Shown: one piece after another, positions 18,542 to 27,819 of the stretch
How positions within the stretch are numbered: the stretch's first letter is position 1
Layout of the letters: each line of letters begins with the position of its first letter
Assembly (NCBI RefSeq): GCF_947496855.1
Contig: NZ_CANMED010000002.1
Coordinates: forward strand, 558,001-622,000
Length of the DNA stretch: 64,000 nt
From: an uncultured Aquimarina sp.
GTDB taxonomy: Bacteria > Bacteroidota > Bacteroidia > Flavobacteriales > Flavobacteriaceae
Reading direction: 5' to 3'
The notes under the pieces: model-generated
What the model saw: only the letters and a program-made list of their open reading frames with translations
The model's database searches: none
Told to the model about the DNA's origin: nothing
Translations under genes and position numbers: made by a program

Positions 18542-19790
18542 GAGAACGCGTGAAAAACTTTCGATTCTTGCGGATGCCGCAAAGTATGATGTATCCTGCG
18601 CCAGTAGTGGAGGAAAAAGAAAAAACACGAATAAAGGTTTAGGTAATAACACAGGCATGGGTATATGCCATAGTTATACTGAAGATGGTCGTTGTGTATC
18701 CCTATTAAAAATTTTACTTACCAATCATTGTATTTTTGACTGCGCATATTGTGTTACCCGAAAAAGTAATGATATAAAAAGAGCTGCTTTTAAAATACAG
18801 GAAGTTGTAGACCTAACCATTAATTTTTATCGTAGAAATTATATAGAAGGATTATTTCTTAGTTCAGGAATTTTTAAAAATTCTGATTACACTATGGAAC
18901 GATTGGTTGCAGTTGCCAAAAAACTTCGGTTAGAAGAGAATTTTAACGGATATATTCATTTAAAATCGATTCCAGGCGCGAGTGACGAACTCATGAGAGA
19001 AGCTGGACTCTACGCTGATCGTCTTAGTGTTAACATAGAAATACCTACTATATCAGGGCTTAAACTTTTAGCACCCGATAAAAAACACGAGGACTTTATG
19101 AAACCAATGTTAAAGGTAAAAAACGAAATCCTTCAATATAAGGCAGAACGAAAAATCATAAAAAGTACACCGAGATATGCTCCAGCAGGACAAAGTACTC
19201 AAATGATCATTGGCGCTACGGGAGAAAGTGATAAGGATATTATGCTATCTGCTACTTACTATTATAAAAAGTTTAATATGCGAAGGGTATATTACTCAGG
19301 TTATATTCCAGTTACATCTGATAATCGTTTACCTTCTTTACAAACCAAAGTACCTATTCTTAGAGAAAATCGATTGTATCAAACCGATTGGTTGCTTAGA
19401 TTTTATGGGTTCTCTGTTAACGAATTATTAAATGACCAATATAAAAACTTAGCCCTCGATATTGATCCTAAGTTAAGTTGGGCACTACGTAATTTGGATT
19501 TTTTTCCAGTCGATATTAATAAAGCGGACAAAAACATTTTAGCTAGAATACCTGGAATTGGGATGCAATCGGTTTCGAAAATACTTCAAGCAAGAAAATT
19601 CAGAAAACTAGATTGGATACATCTTAAAGCTATTGGTATCGCATTAAACAGAGCACAATACTTTATTACCTGTAACTCTAAAGATTTTTATCACAAAGAT
19701 GTAACTCCATTAAAATTAAAGAATATTATTCTAAAAACTTCCAAAAGCAAACACGCTAAGTATTTTACTAATCAATTGAGTCTTTTCTAA
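18531..19790 (+). CDS. putative DNA modification/repair radical SAM protein
   Basis: The 419-residue protein has the iron-sulfur motif CIFDCAYC (C-x3-C-x2-C, near residues 67-74). Its C-terminal helix-hairpin-helix pair includes ILARIPGIGMQSVSKIL. It matches the radical SAM family (TIGR03916) that is almost always encoded beside a DUF4130 protein, as here (11 bp downstream). The pair is annotated in the literature as putative DNA repair; the chemistry is not known. The S24 repressor across the promoter supports damage control. Confidence 0.9.
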   Translation: MSFERTREKLSILADAAKYDVSCASSGGKRKNTNKGLGNNTGMGICHSYTEDGRCVSLLKILLTNHCIFDCAYCVTRKSNDIKRAAFKIQEVVDLTINFYRRNYIEGLFLSSGIFKNSDYTMERLVAVAKKLRLEENFNGYIHLKSIPGASDELMREAGLYADRLSVNIEIPTISGLKLLAPDKKHEDFMKPMLKVKNEILQYKAERKIIKSTPRYAPAGQSTQMIIGATGESDKDIMLSATYYYKKFNMRRVYYSGYIPVTSDNRLPSLQTKVPILRENRLYQTDWLLRFYGFSVNELLNDQYKNLALDIDPKLSWALRNLDFFPVDINKADKNILARIPGIGMQSVSKILQARKFRKLDWIHLKAIGIALNRAQYFITCNSKDFYHKDVTPLKLKNIILKTSKSKHAKYFTNQLSLF

Positions 19791-19801
19791 CAAATCTAAA
19801 C

Positions 19802-20575
19802 ATGAATCCACGGACAATTTTATCATATGACGGAAGTTTTGATGGATTTTTAACCTGTGTATTTACTGTATATGAACAAAAAATAGTTGCTCCAATTATT
19901 AGAAAAGAATCCGAATCTAATAATCAACTATTTACAATTTCTGAAATAATTATTACTGATGAAACAAAATCTAGTCGGGTATGGAAAGGTATAAAAACTA
20001 AAATTCCATCATCGCAACAGAAAATTCTTTTCAAAGCTTTCTTAAGTGAAATTAAAGGAGTGGAAAACACACTTCTATGTTATATTAGGAATATATTAAA
20101 TACACCTAATTCTACTCTTATTGATTACAGCAATAAAGATATTCTTAAAATAAGTCAAGTAGCCAAAATGGTAGGAAGAGAAAAACATAGAATGGAGGCT
20201 TTCGTTAGGTTTCAACGAACAAAAGATGATATTTTTATTTCAACCGTAGAGCCTGATTTTAATGTTTTACCATTACTGATATGTCACTTCCAAGATCGAT
20301 ATGCAGATCAAAAATGGTTAATCTATGATATAAAGCGATCATATGGACTATATTATGACCTTCATAAAGTAGACATCATAACCTTAGACTTTTTTTCCAA
20401 ACTAAATACAAGTATTCAAAAAGAAAATTACGTTGATAATGAGTTAGATTTCCAGAAGCTATGGCAAACTTATTTTAACAGTGTTACTATTAAATCCAGA
20501 AAAAACTCAAGATTACACGTACAACACCTTCCTAAACGTTATTGGAAATACTTGATAGAAAAAAACGAAATATAA
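19802..20575 (+). CDS. DUF4130 (TIGR03915) putative DNA repair protein
   Basis: The 257-residue protein begins TILSYDGSFDGFLTCVFTVYE and contains SQVAKMVGREKHRMEAFVRFQ and HFQDRYADQKWLIYD, typical of the DUF4130 partner of the radical SAM protein upstream. In other bacteria this domain is often fused to a uracil-DNA-glycosylase-like domain; that fusion is absent here. It closes the three-gene unit controlled by the S24 repressor region. Confidence 0.88.
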   Translation: MNPRTILSYDGSFDGFLTCVFTVYEQKIVAPIIRKESESNNQLFTISEIIITDETKSSRVWKGIKTKIPSSQQKILFKAFLSEIKGVENTLLCYIRNILNTPNSTLIDYSNKDILKISQVAKMVGREKHRMEAFVRFQRTKDDIFISTVEPDFNVLPLLICHFQDRYADQKWLIYDIKRSYGLYYDLHKVDIITLDFFSKLNTSIQKENYVDNELDFQKLWQTYFNSVTIKSRKNSRLHVQHLPKRYWKYLIEKNEI

Positions 20576-20628
20576 AATAAAATGTTAAATTTGGCGTTCA
20601 ATAACCCAATTAACTAAATCTATCAATT

Positions 20629-21003
20629 ATGAAAAGATTATTTTTAGGAGCAATTGCTCTAACGTTAGCAGTTTCAGTAACCTCTTGTAGAGATACAAAA
20701 AAAGCAGAAGATGCTGCTAGTGATGCTGTAGAAGAAGTAAAAGACGCTGCTGAAGAAGCAAAAGATGCTGCTGGAGAAGCTGTAGAAGATGCTAAGGAAG
20801 CTGCTAATGAAGCTGTAGAAGATGCAAAAGAGGCTGTTGATTCTGTAAAAGCTGCTGCTGGTGATGCAGTAGATGGAGCTGTTGATGCTGCAAAAGACGC
20901 TGCTGGTAATGCAGTTGACGCTGCAACAGACGCGGTAAAAGAAGGTACTGATGCTGTAAAAGACGGAGCTAACAAAGCTGCTGACGCATTAAAAAAGCAA
21001 TAA
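20629..21003 (+). CDS. Ala/Glu/Lys-rich repeat lipoprotein
   Basis: The 124-residue protein has a lipoprotein signal ending VSVTSC. The rest is a near-continuous run of 11-residue-like repeats of the type AxEAVEDAKEA and DAAxDAVKxG, which predicts one long amphipathic helix like LEA or YtxH-type proteins. It is probably anchored in the envelope. No enzymatic motif is present. A strong terminator follows. Confidence 0.75.
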   Translation: MKRLFLGAIALTLAVSVTSCRDTKKAEDAASDAVEEVKDAAEEAKDAAGEAVEDAKEAANEAVEDAKEAVDSVKAAAGDAVDGAVDAAKDAAGNAVDAATDAVKEGTDAVKDGANKAADALKKQ

Positions 21004-21025
21004 TATACAGAGAAAGTATATATGT

Positions 21026-21058
21026 AAAAAAAACATCCGCCGTGGCGGATGTTTTTTT
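21026..21058 (+). terminator. strong bidirectional terminator
   Basis: ACATCCGCC (21033-21041) pairs perfectly with GGCGGATGT (21044-21052), flanked by an A run and a T run, so it can work for the lipoprotein gene and for the convergent nitroreductase gene. Confidence 0.92.
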
Positions 21059-21062
21059 GTTT

Positions 21063-21638
21063 TTAGTCATGCCATTTTACCTTTTCCTCAATAGAGTTTC
21101 GTTTAGAACTTATTACCTCGTCTTTATTATAATTACCTATATATAAAAACCCCAAACACCTTTCACCCTCTTCAAACTCAAAAAATTCTCCTGCATATTT
21201 TATTAAAACGGGACTACTCCAATAGCAACCTACTTCATTAGCTGTGCAAGTAAGCCACATATTCTGAACCGCCATAGCCGTAGCTGCTATTTCTTCCCAT
21301 TCTGGAACTCTTTCTTTAGGGTCTCTCTGCATACATATAGCTATGATAACATTAGAAGCATCACACTTATCCTTAATCTTCTTGACTTTAAATGGTGAAA
21401 ACTTATCATTAGGTGTAATATCTGTATACGTATCTGATAAAAAACTCCCAAGACGATCTTTTGTTTCTCCTCTAACCACCTTAAAACGCCAAGGTTCAGT
21501 TAACCTATGAGTAGGTGCCCAATTAGCATTCTCTAATAAATTTTTAATAAATTCTGCGGAAACGGGCTTGTTATTATACTGAGAAGGAAAAATTGATCTA
21601 CGTTCTCTAATAATTTGATTTAAATATTCATTATTCAT
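21063..21638 (-). CDS. nitroreductase-family FMN oxidoreductase
   Basis: The 191-residue protein has the family start IIRERRSIFPSQYNNKPVS, ENANWAPTHRLTEPWRF for FMN contact, AVQNMWLTCTANEVGCYWSSP, and CLGFLYIGNY near the C-terminus. Members reduce nitro groups or quinones with NAD(P)H. It is cytosolic, and the substrate is not deducible. The gene stands alone between a terminator and a divergent methyltransferase. Confidence 0.88.
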   Translation of the reverse strand: MNNEYLNQIIRERRSIFPSQYNNKPVSAEFIKNLLENANWAPTHRLTEPWRFKVVRGETKDRLGSFLSDTYTDITPNDKFSPFKVKKIKDKCDASNVIIAICMQRDPKERVPEWEEIAATAMAVQNMWLTCTANEVGCYWSSPVLIKYAGEFFEFEEGERCLGFLYIGNYNKDEVISSKRNSIEEKVKWHD

Positions 21639-21709
21639 GAATTTTATGTTTTTACTGTAAAGTTATTATTAATATTGAGACCAATAAAAATAAAATCCAA
21701 ATTTAGATT

Positions 21710-22414
21710 TTGAATTTAAGAATTCGTCTTCATACCTCTGAACAACTTGATAATTTATCTCTGTCTGGAAAGAAGTTGTCAAAAGCTTTATCCAGTTTAA
21801 AATTAATCAACAAGCTGTTCGGAAATCACAAACAACTTGCTAAAGGCACCCTTGATTATTGTATCAAAAACCCAAATAAAAAATCGTTCCACATTCTGGA
21901 TATAGGTTGCGGAGGCGGTGATAGTATTTACAATGTTTCTAAAAAACTAAGTAAAAAAGGAATTCGAGGAGGTTTTTTAGGAATCGACGGAAATCCACAA
22001 AGTATTATCTATGCTAATTCTCAATATGCTAGATATAATCATATACAATTTAAGGTTGACAATATCCTAGATCATTCTTTCTCAATTCCTGATTGTGATA
22101 TCATCATAAGTAGTCATTTTATATATCATTTTGAGGATGAAGAGCTTATCAAATTTATTAAAAGAATAAAAGAAAAAGGAATTAAGCATCTTATATTTAG
22201 TGAATTAAAAAGGAGTAAGACAGCGTATTTTTTATTTAAATATTCAAGTTACTTTTTACCTATTTCCAAATTAGCAAAACAAGATGGATTAATAGCCATA
22301 CAAAGGGCTTTTACAGTTAATGAATTAGAAAATATTCTGGATAGAAGCGACGTGAAAAAATATACTGTAAGTAAAAAAATCTGGTTTAGAACCTTAACAA
22401 AAATAGACCTATAA
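21710..22414 (+). CDS. class I SAM-dependent methyltransferase
   Basis: The 234-residue protein carries the SAM-binding motif ILDIGCGGGDSIYNV (about residues 62-76), then GIDGNPQSIIYA and DIIISSHFIYHF. It begins with TTG; no ATG fits before the conserved helix, so the start is uncertain. The substrate is unknown. The next gene follows after 2 bp, so the two form an operon. Confidence 0.78.
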   Translation: MNLRIRLHTSEQLDNLSLSGKKLSKALSSLKLINKLFGNHKQLAKGTLDYCIKNPNKKSFHILDIGCGGGDSIYNVSKKLSKKGIRGGFLGIDGNPQSIIYANSQYARYNHIQFKVDNILDHSFSIPDCDIIISSHFIYHFEDEELIKFIKRIKEKGIKHLIFSELKRSKTAYFLFKYSSYFLPISKLAKQDGLIAIQRAFTVNELENILDRSDVKKYTVSKKIWFRTLTKIDL

Positions 22415-22416
22415 TT

Positions 22417-22881
22417 ATGAAAGAAATTCTTATTCAAAATCTTAAACAAATAAAGAAAACTCCTAAAACAATGCTTCTTACATATATTACGGTATATTTT
22501 TTATGGGGATTAGGAATGAATCAGTTTGGTGCAGAAATGGAAATTGCTAGATTCAGTTATTGGTGGCAAGTGGTCACTTGTTATATTTTATATATGGTCC
22601 CTATTTCGATTTTATTAAAGAAATACAACTTCTTTAATCAATACGCATATGGGTTAGTAGCTATGGGAGTACTAGAATTTTTAGGATACTGGTTACAAAC
22701 ATCTTATGTCTATCCAAATAATATACTTGATCAACTATTCAGTCCTCAAAATTTTAGTTTAGGAATGGCATTATTTTTTGCTTTATACTTTCCTGCTGGA
22801 AATTGGTTAGTTGATAAAATTCACAGTATCATCTTTAAAAATCAGGATGTAGATTCATCTTCTACCTTGCAACGAGAATAA
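22417..22881 (+). CDS. four-helix membrane protein, unknown
   Basis: The 154-residue protein has four hydrophobic segments (about residues 20-37, 50-68, 79-95 and 118-137). It is predicted in the inner membrane. I recognise no family. It is translationally close to the methyltransferase upstream and overlaps the tail of the convergent pentapeptide-repeat gene by 20 bp. Confidence 0.65.
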   Translation: MKEILIQNLKQIKKTPKTMLLTYITVYFLWGLGMNQFGAEMEIARFSYWWQVVTCYILYMVPISILLKKYNFFNQYAYGLVAMGVLEFLGYWLQTSYVYPNNILDQLFSPQNFSLGMALFFALYFPAGNWLVDKIHSIIFKNQDVDSSSTLQRE

Positions 22882-23983
22882 ACTGTTGTTTTCCTTGTTT
22901 TTTTACTCTATACTTATCTTGAATCTCTTTAGCCCCTTTTAAATCCAATGAATCTGCTACATATGTTATCCAGTCTTGTCGATGTACAATAGCATTATCT
23001 AACACCACATCCGTAAGGTTAGCATCTTCCAGCTTTGTACCCCATAAGGTAGCTTCAGTTAAATCTGCTTCCGTTAGATCTGCCCCATATAACTTGGCAT
23101 TGGTTAGATCAGAACTTAATAACTCTGAATTACTAAGATTAGCATTGGTAAGATTAGCTCTTTTTAGAATGGCATCAGAAAGATTTATTTTTTCCATATT
23201 CGCTTCTATCAATTCACTTCTTTCCAAATTAGCAGCAGGCAAATTTACATCGGATAAATTTGAGTAACTTAAATTAACATATCTAAGATTAACTCCTCTA
23301 CCCAAAAATATATCTTTAAAATAAGTATAACTAAAATCAGAAGCATCCAAAATTTCTCTATACGATTGATCCGCCAGTTCACTCCTTATTAGACTAAACA
23401 GGAGTTGTCCCTTCTCTGGGCTTATTTTTTTATCAATCAACTCTCCGTCTTCTTTATACTTATAAGGTTTCATTGCTCTAGATAAACTCGCTATTCTAGC
23501 TTCTAAAACTGGGCTAACATTGCGTTCGCTAGATCCTTTGTATTTCAATTCTTCGCTAAGATCAGAAAGTAGGTTATCCATAATGAAAACCAAAGAAGAT
23601 CTCCTTTCTGCTTCTATTAATTCATTTTGGTTATCTACTAATCTATTCTGATTGATAACAAGTTTTGTCTGGTATAACAGAATAATAGAAGGAATGAGAG
23701 TTACAAGTAACCCAAAAAGACCAATTCTAGTAATGCGCCAAATAATATTAGAGGACACATCAGAAACGGTATCCACAGAAACTGATTTGGTTTCCTTATA
23801 TTCTGTAATAGCATTATTAATACTACCTTTTAGTCTCACCCCAAGAAGAGGTACGCTAGATTTTTTAAGTATCCAAAACCCAATACTCTTTTTCTTCTCT
23901 TTTCTTTTTTTTATTTGATCTAATTGATCTTGGAGTTGCTGTTTTTCTTGCTCCAGCTGTTCAATTCGTTCTTGTTCAGTCAC
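22862..23983 (-). CDS. membrane-anchored pentapeptide-repeat protein
   Basis: The 373-residue protein has an N-terminal coiled coil (residues 3-30, Gln/Glu/Lys-rich), a transmembrane segment near residue 95 (LFGLLVTLIPSIILLY) and a second helical region. From about residue 225 come roughly twenty A(D/N)LXX-type pentapeptides such as ADLTE, ANLTN and SNLSD. These form a right-handed beta-helix, normally a protein-interaction surface. No partner is evident. Confidence 0.82.
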   Translation of the reverse strand: MTEQERIEQLEQEKQQLQDQLDQIKKRKEKKKSIGFWILKKSSVPLLGVRLKGSINNAITEYKETKSVSVDTVSDVSSNIIWRITRIGLFGLLVTLIPSIILLYQTKLVINQNRLVDNQNELIEAERRSSLVFIMDNLLSDLSEELKYKGSSERNVSPVLEARIASLSRAMKPYKYKEDGELIDKKISPEKGQLLFSLIRSELADQSYREILDASDFSYTYFKDIFLGRGVNLRYVNLSYSNLSDVNLPAANLERSELIEANMEKINLSDAILKRANLTNANLSNSELLSSDLTNAKLYGADLTEADLTEATLWGTKLEDANLTDVVLDNAIVHRQDWITYVADSLDLKGAKEIQDKYRVKKQGKQQFILVAR

Positions 23984-24124
23984 TTTTAGTTAGATTTCGG
24001 GATTTTCAATGTTCAATATATTAAAGTTATATGATTAATACCAAATAAAAAAGAAAGCCTTTCTTATTGAAAAAAAAGGCTTTCTAAATCTAACATAATA
24101 AAATATAGTCCAAAAACTATTCCC

Positions 24125-24346
24125 TTACCCTATATAGTTAGCTATATCATCTGAAATGTTTTGAATTAATGAAGTTTTCTCTTCTTGATCTACCTGATTA
24201 ATAATTTTCGCTAAAAGAAGTACATAACTCGCTACGTATTCACGCTTTTTATCATCATTTACATATTCCTTCCCATCTACCGCGATGAAAGTAATTAGGT
24301 TACGTATAACTTGCCTTAAATCCGAAATGCTTAACTCCTCTTTCAT
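24125..24346 (-). CDS. small helical protein, unknown
   Basis: The 73-residue protein is predicted to be all-helical and has no signal. It has a clear ATG and coding-like composition, but I know no family. It is the last gene of the minus-strand run that includes the sigma factor and its TPR partner, 222 bp after them, so its link to them is uncertain. Confidence 0.5.
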   Translation of the reverse strand: MKEELSISDLRQVIRNLITFIAVDGKEYVNDDKKREYVASYVLLLAKIINQVDQEEKTSLIQNISDDIANYIG

Positions 24347-24568
24347 TTTCTAATCGCTGATTAGTTTCTAAATTCAGAATGAAATTAATACTCTAACTTC
24401 CTAAAAATGAATATAAAACTTTATAAAAATCAGTATTTCCGATAAAAGGCAACTTTCATCGATTTAAGAAAACAATCTATTTATCTAGCAACAAAATAAT
24501 GTCTTATTACAAAAGCAGTTTTAATGAATATTTTAATTATTCGTTCATTAGAATCATTCTAAGATCGG

Positions 24569-25375
24569 TCAATCTAACTGTTTCAATAATTCTTTTGCCT
24601 CATTTTTCTGGAAATTTGTAGTATTATCAATAAGTAATTTCAATTCACTTTTTGCTTTCTCCAGATCCTTTAATTTTAAGTAACATAATGCCAAATACCA
24701 ATGCGCCTTGGTTGCATCCAGCGTCTTACTATGAAGTAATTTTGTAAAAGAACCGATAGCAGCTTCATTTTGATCCAATTCCAGTTGAGTCGCACCCATA
24801 TATAATAAAACCTGAGGGTTGATAGCTTGATCATTCTTTGATATGTACTTCTGAAGTAAGGTTAACGATTCCTCATACGCTTCTTCTTTAAAAAGTTTTT
24901 CTACTCTTGCTAAATCAGTGCCTCCATCTCTTAGAGTTAAACTAGGGAGTACATCCCAATTTTTATATTCCGCATATAATTGATCCCTTTCCATTGGATT
25001 ACCAAACTGTGTGATAAAAAATAATCCAGCTACAAAAACTGCAGCTATAGCACCGACATATAAAAAGATTTGCTTTATTTTTAATGAATGTGGTTCTTCA
25101 AAATATGAATGTTCTGCCCTAGAAATAGCTTCAGAAATTGTTTTCCCTTTATTACTTTTAAGAAAATCCTCGTACCGTTCAACTTTTTTAGAAGTTGAAT
25201 TTCTGTCAGTCAACTCCCAATTATTTTCATCATAAACAGTATTCATTTCTTGATAAAGCTCCAACGTTTTTTTTGCATTTGGATCCGTATCTATTTTTTT
25301 CAAAAAAACAGCAGTTTCCTCTTTGGTCATTTCGCCATTAAGGTATTTTTCCGTATCCTGTTCTAGTGTATTCAT
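24569..25375 (-). CDS. membrane-anchored TPR protein, putative sigma partner
   Basis: The 268-residue protein has a cytosolic N-terminus (residues 1-97), one membrane helix (about 103-124, IFLYVGAIAAVFVAGLFFI) and an outer TPR region (GATQLELDQNEAAIGSFTKLL, HWYLALCYLKLKDLEKAK). Its gene overlaps the sigma-factor gene by 4 bp, the usual arrangement for an anti-sigma or sigma-sequestering protein. It lacks a clear ZAS motif. A regulatory role is inferred from placement. Confidence 0.72.
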   Translation of the reverse strand: MNTLEQDTEKYLNGEMTKEETAVFLKKIDTDPNAKKTLELYQEMNTVYDENNWELTDRNSTSKKVERYEDFLKSNKGKTISEAISRAEHSYFEEPHSLKIKQIFLYVGAIAAVFVAGLFFITQFGNPMERDQLYAEYKNWDVLPSLTLRDGGTDLARVEKLFKEEAYEESLTLLQKYISKNDQAINPQVLLYMGATQLELDQNEAAIGSFTKLLHSKTLDATKAHWYLALCYLKLKDLEKAKSELKLLIDNTTNFQKNEAKELLKQLD

Positions 25376-25944
25376 AACTCTTTTAATTCGTTATAACGAG
25401 CATCTTCATGTATCGCTTCTTTTAACTTTGATTTACACTTAAAAATACGTTGTCTAACTGTGTTTTCTGTCGCATATCCTAACTTCTCTGCAATCTGAAT
25501 GTAAGGAATTTTGTTAAAGAAAAATGTCAATACTTCTCTACAATTCTTTGATATTTCTGATAGTTTCTCTTGAAACAACTCCCATTTTTCTTGTTCATGT
25601 GCGGCCAAAGCTATTTCTCGTTCTTCATGGACAAGATCAATTACACCTTCATTTGTTACCCTAGATTTTGACAATTTTGCTGCTCGTCGCCATAAATTTT
25701 TACAAATGGTCATAAAATAACCATCAAAACTAGAGGTAATCCTAAAACCCTTATCCTCTGCTCTTGCTGATAATTGCAATAATGCTTTTTGCATAATATC
25801 CTTAGCATCATCTTCAGATCCGTCATGACTACATATATACGCTTTAATTTTAGGGTATAACTTTCTGTAGATTTCTTTGATACCTTTATCATCACCCACA
25901 ATAAGGCTCTGCAATAAATAATCATCGTGCTTCTGATTTGCCAT
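25372..25944 (-). CDS. ECF-type RNA polymerase sigma factor
   Basis: The 190-residue protein shows region 2 (YRKLYPKIKAYICSHDGSEDDAKDIMQKAL, read in parts) and region 4 (LSEISKNCREVLTFFFNKIPYIQIAEKLGYATENTVRQRIFKCKSKL, read in parts). This is the ECF sigma-70 layout. It overlaps a membrane TPR protein by 4 bp and is divergent from a subtilisin-like lipoprotein across a 384-bp gap, so both directions may be its targets. Confidence 0.88.
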   Translation of the reverse strand: MANQKHDDYLLQSLIVGDDKGIKEIYRKLYPKIKAYICSHDGSEDDAKDIMQKALLQLSARAEDKGFRITSSFDGYFMTICKNLWRRAAKLSKSRVTNEGVIDLVHEEREIALAAHEQEKWELFQEKLSEISKNCREVLTFFFNKIPYIQIAEKLGYATENTVRQRIFKCKSKLKEAIHEDARYNELKEL

Positions 25945-26328
25945 GGAGTTTCTAAGTAATTATAGAATATCGTCTTAAATACTTTTATATGAAGAACACA
26001 AACTTAACTATAATTCATGAAACTTTATGAGGGGAATAAGCCTGTTTTTTTATGGGTTAACTACTCTTGATTCTATGTTTATTTTTCAAAAAACGTAAAA
26101 ACATTTTTTCTCATTTCAAGCTCTCATATTCAACTCAGAACACTATTAACCAAAACACTAATTGTTGAAAAAAAACACAATTCTCAACCCTACGATAAAG
26201 ATTTACAAAATAATTTTTAGGTTTTGGGGTAACAATTCAACTATTTTGAACTCCTGTCTATAAATTAAGCATAAGTATTTATACATCGGGGAAGAAAAAA
26301 TGCTTTATATAAACTAAAAAACTAAATC
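25945..26328. other. divergent control region
   Basis: This 384-bp gap separates the ECF sigma operon from the subtilisin-like gene. It is AT-rich with no open frame. I see no perfect dyad. It must carry the promoters in both directions. Confidence 0.5.
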
Positions 26329-27678
26329 ATGAAAAAAAGTATTGTAACAGTAGCATGTGTATGCATTTCATTAATAGGAATATGGGGATGTTCTATAGAT
26401 GAAGATAATTTAGAAGAAAACATAGATACATTGGAAAATATTGAAAAAAATTCAAGTAATATTCCTATTCCAGACATCATCAGAAATAAAGTAGTAGTTC
26501 GTTTTAGAGATACTACATTAAGTACTATTGATAAAAAAAATAAACGCCAACAAATTGAACAATTTTATAGCTTTAATATTTTAAATCGGGAAACCTGTGA
26601 TTGTGATATTAACGGTCCTGAGTTATGGACCATTGATACTACGCACAATAATTTTCTGGGAGTAAGACATCTTGTTGAAAATTTAGTCACTAATGATCCT
26701 AGCTCTCAAGGTGATGAAAATGTAGAAGGAGATGAAGACGCAGTATATGATTATCAATTTTATATAACGATAGCAAACAATACCTTGTCAGGGAATTATA
26801 CAACACCAATCGATAACAGAATAATAGCATCCAATAATCCTGATTATGTAAATATTGCTATTTTGGATACAGGAGTAGATTATGATTTTTTTTCTCAACC
26901 TTTTTTATACAATACTAGAAATGCACGAAATGGAACATTTGGTGTCTCGGGTTGGGATTATATAAATCACGATAAGGATATTAGAGATGATAATGGTCAT
27001 GGATCTAAAGTTACCAAAATCATTACGACAGAACTCAATGCTGATGGTGTACCACATCAAATATTACCTATAAAAACGTTTGGACAAGATGGAAGTGGAA
27101 GCTATTTTGATATAGTTTGCGGTATGAACTACGTGTCTAAAATTCCTAACATACATATTGTGAATATGAGCTTTGGCTGGTATGGATTAAGAAATCAATC
27201 AATTCTGAAAGCTATAATGGAAGAAATCTCAGAGGGTACCTTATTCATAACCTCAGCAGGTAACTATGGTGTTAATGTAGATGAAGACACTCCTCATTTT
27301 CCGTCTGGATATGCTATAGAGAATCTCTTAGGAGTTGGCGGGTATGATTTATCCCTAGAAGAAGAACTAGATATACCTGATCTTCTAGAGCGTATTACTA
27401 TGGAAAGATCCAACTATGGGCCAGAAACTATTGACCTCGCTGCTCCTATGGATAACTATACTCTGATTATGCAGTCAAACCCTAACACCAGCATTACTGT
27501 ATATCCAGTGGGAACATCATTTTCTTCTGCCTATGTGACATCTATTGCAGGGAAATTATACGATAAAGAAGCACCTTCTTTACAGCTTTATTCAAACATA
27601 ATGGATAGCTGTCATAAGGTACCTGGTTTACAAAGAAAAATAGAAGAAGGAAATGTTATCCTGAAACAAAATAGGTAA
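26329..27678 (+). CDS. subtilisin-like (S8) serine protease lipoprotein
   Basis: The 449-residue protein has a lipoprotein signal (ISLIGIWGCS). A prodomain-like region runs to about residue 170 and is followed by an S8 catalytic core. Asp is in NIAILDTGVDYDF (about 180), His in DDNGHGSKVTKI (about 224), the oxyanion Asn in TSAGNYG, and Ser in GTSFSSAYV (about 394). All triad residues are present, so it is probably active at the cell surface or in the periplasm. It lies between the ECF sigma operon and a TPR-CHAT gene. Confidence 0.9.
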   Translation: MKKSIVTVACVCISLIGIWGCSIDEDNLEENIDTLENIEKNSSNIPIPDIIRNKVVVRFRDTTLSTIDKKNKRQQIEQFYSFNILNRETCDCDINGPELWTIDTTHNNFLGVRHLVENLVTNDPSSQGDENVEGDEDAVYDYQFYITIANNTLSGNYTTPIDNRIIASNNPDYVNIAILDTGVDYDFFSQPFLYNTRNARNGTFGVSGWDYINHDKDIRDDNGHGSKVTKIITTELNADGVPHQILPIKTFGQDGSGSYFDIVCGMNYVSKIPNIHIVNMSFGWYGLRNQSILKAIMEEISEGTLFITSAGNYGVNVDEDTPHFPSGYAIENLLGVGGYDLSLEEELDIPDLLERITMERSNYGPETIDLAAPMDNYTLIMQSNPNTSITVYPVGTSFSSAYVTSIAGKLYDKEAPSLQLYSNIMDSCHKVPGLQRKIEEGNVILKQNR

Positions 27679-27819
27679 TTCTTTTTTTAAACAATATATC
27701 ACTTATAGAAAGGATCTCCTATATTTAATCAAAGCTGTCATCTCTAGCAATTATTTTTATCTACTAGATATATATTAAAAATATTCTTCTCAAAAGCGTA
27801 ATTTCCATATTTTTATATA

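Noticed and set aside
20610..20975. Ala/Ser/Thr-rich minus-strand frame opposite the repeat lipoprotein
   Set aside because: Its low-complexity sequence is the mirror of the repeated GCT/GAA codons of the lipoprotein gene, which has a proper signal and terminator.
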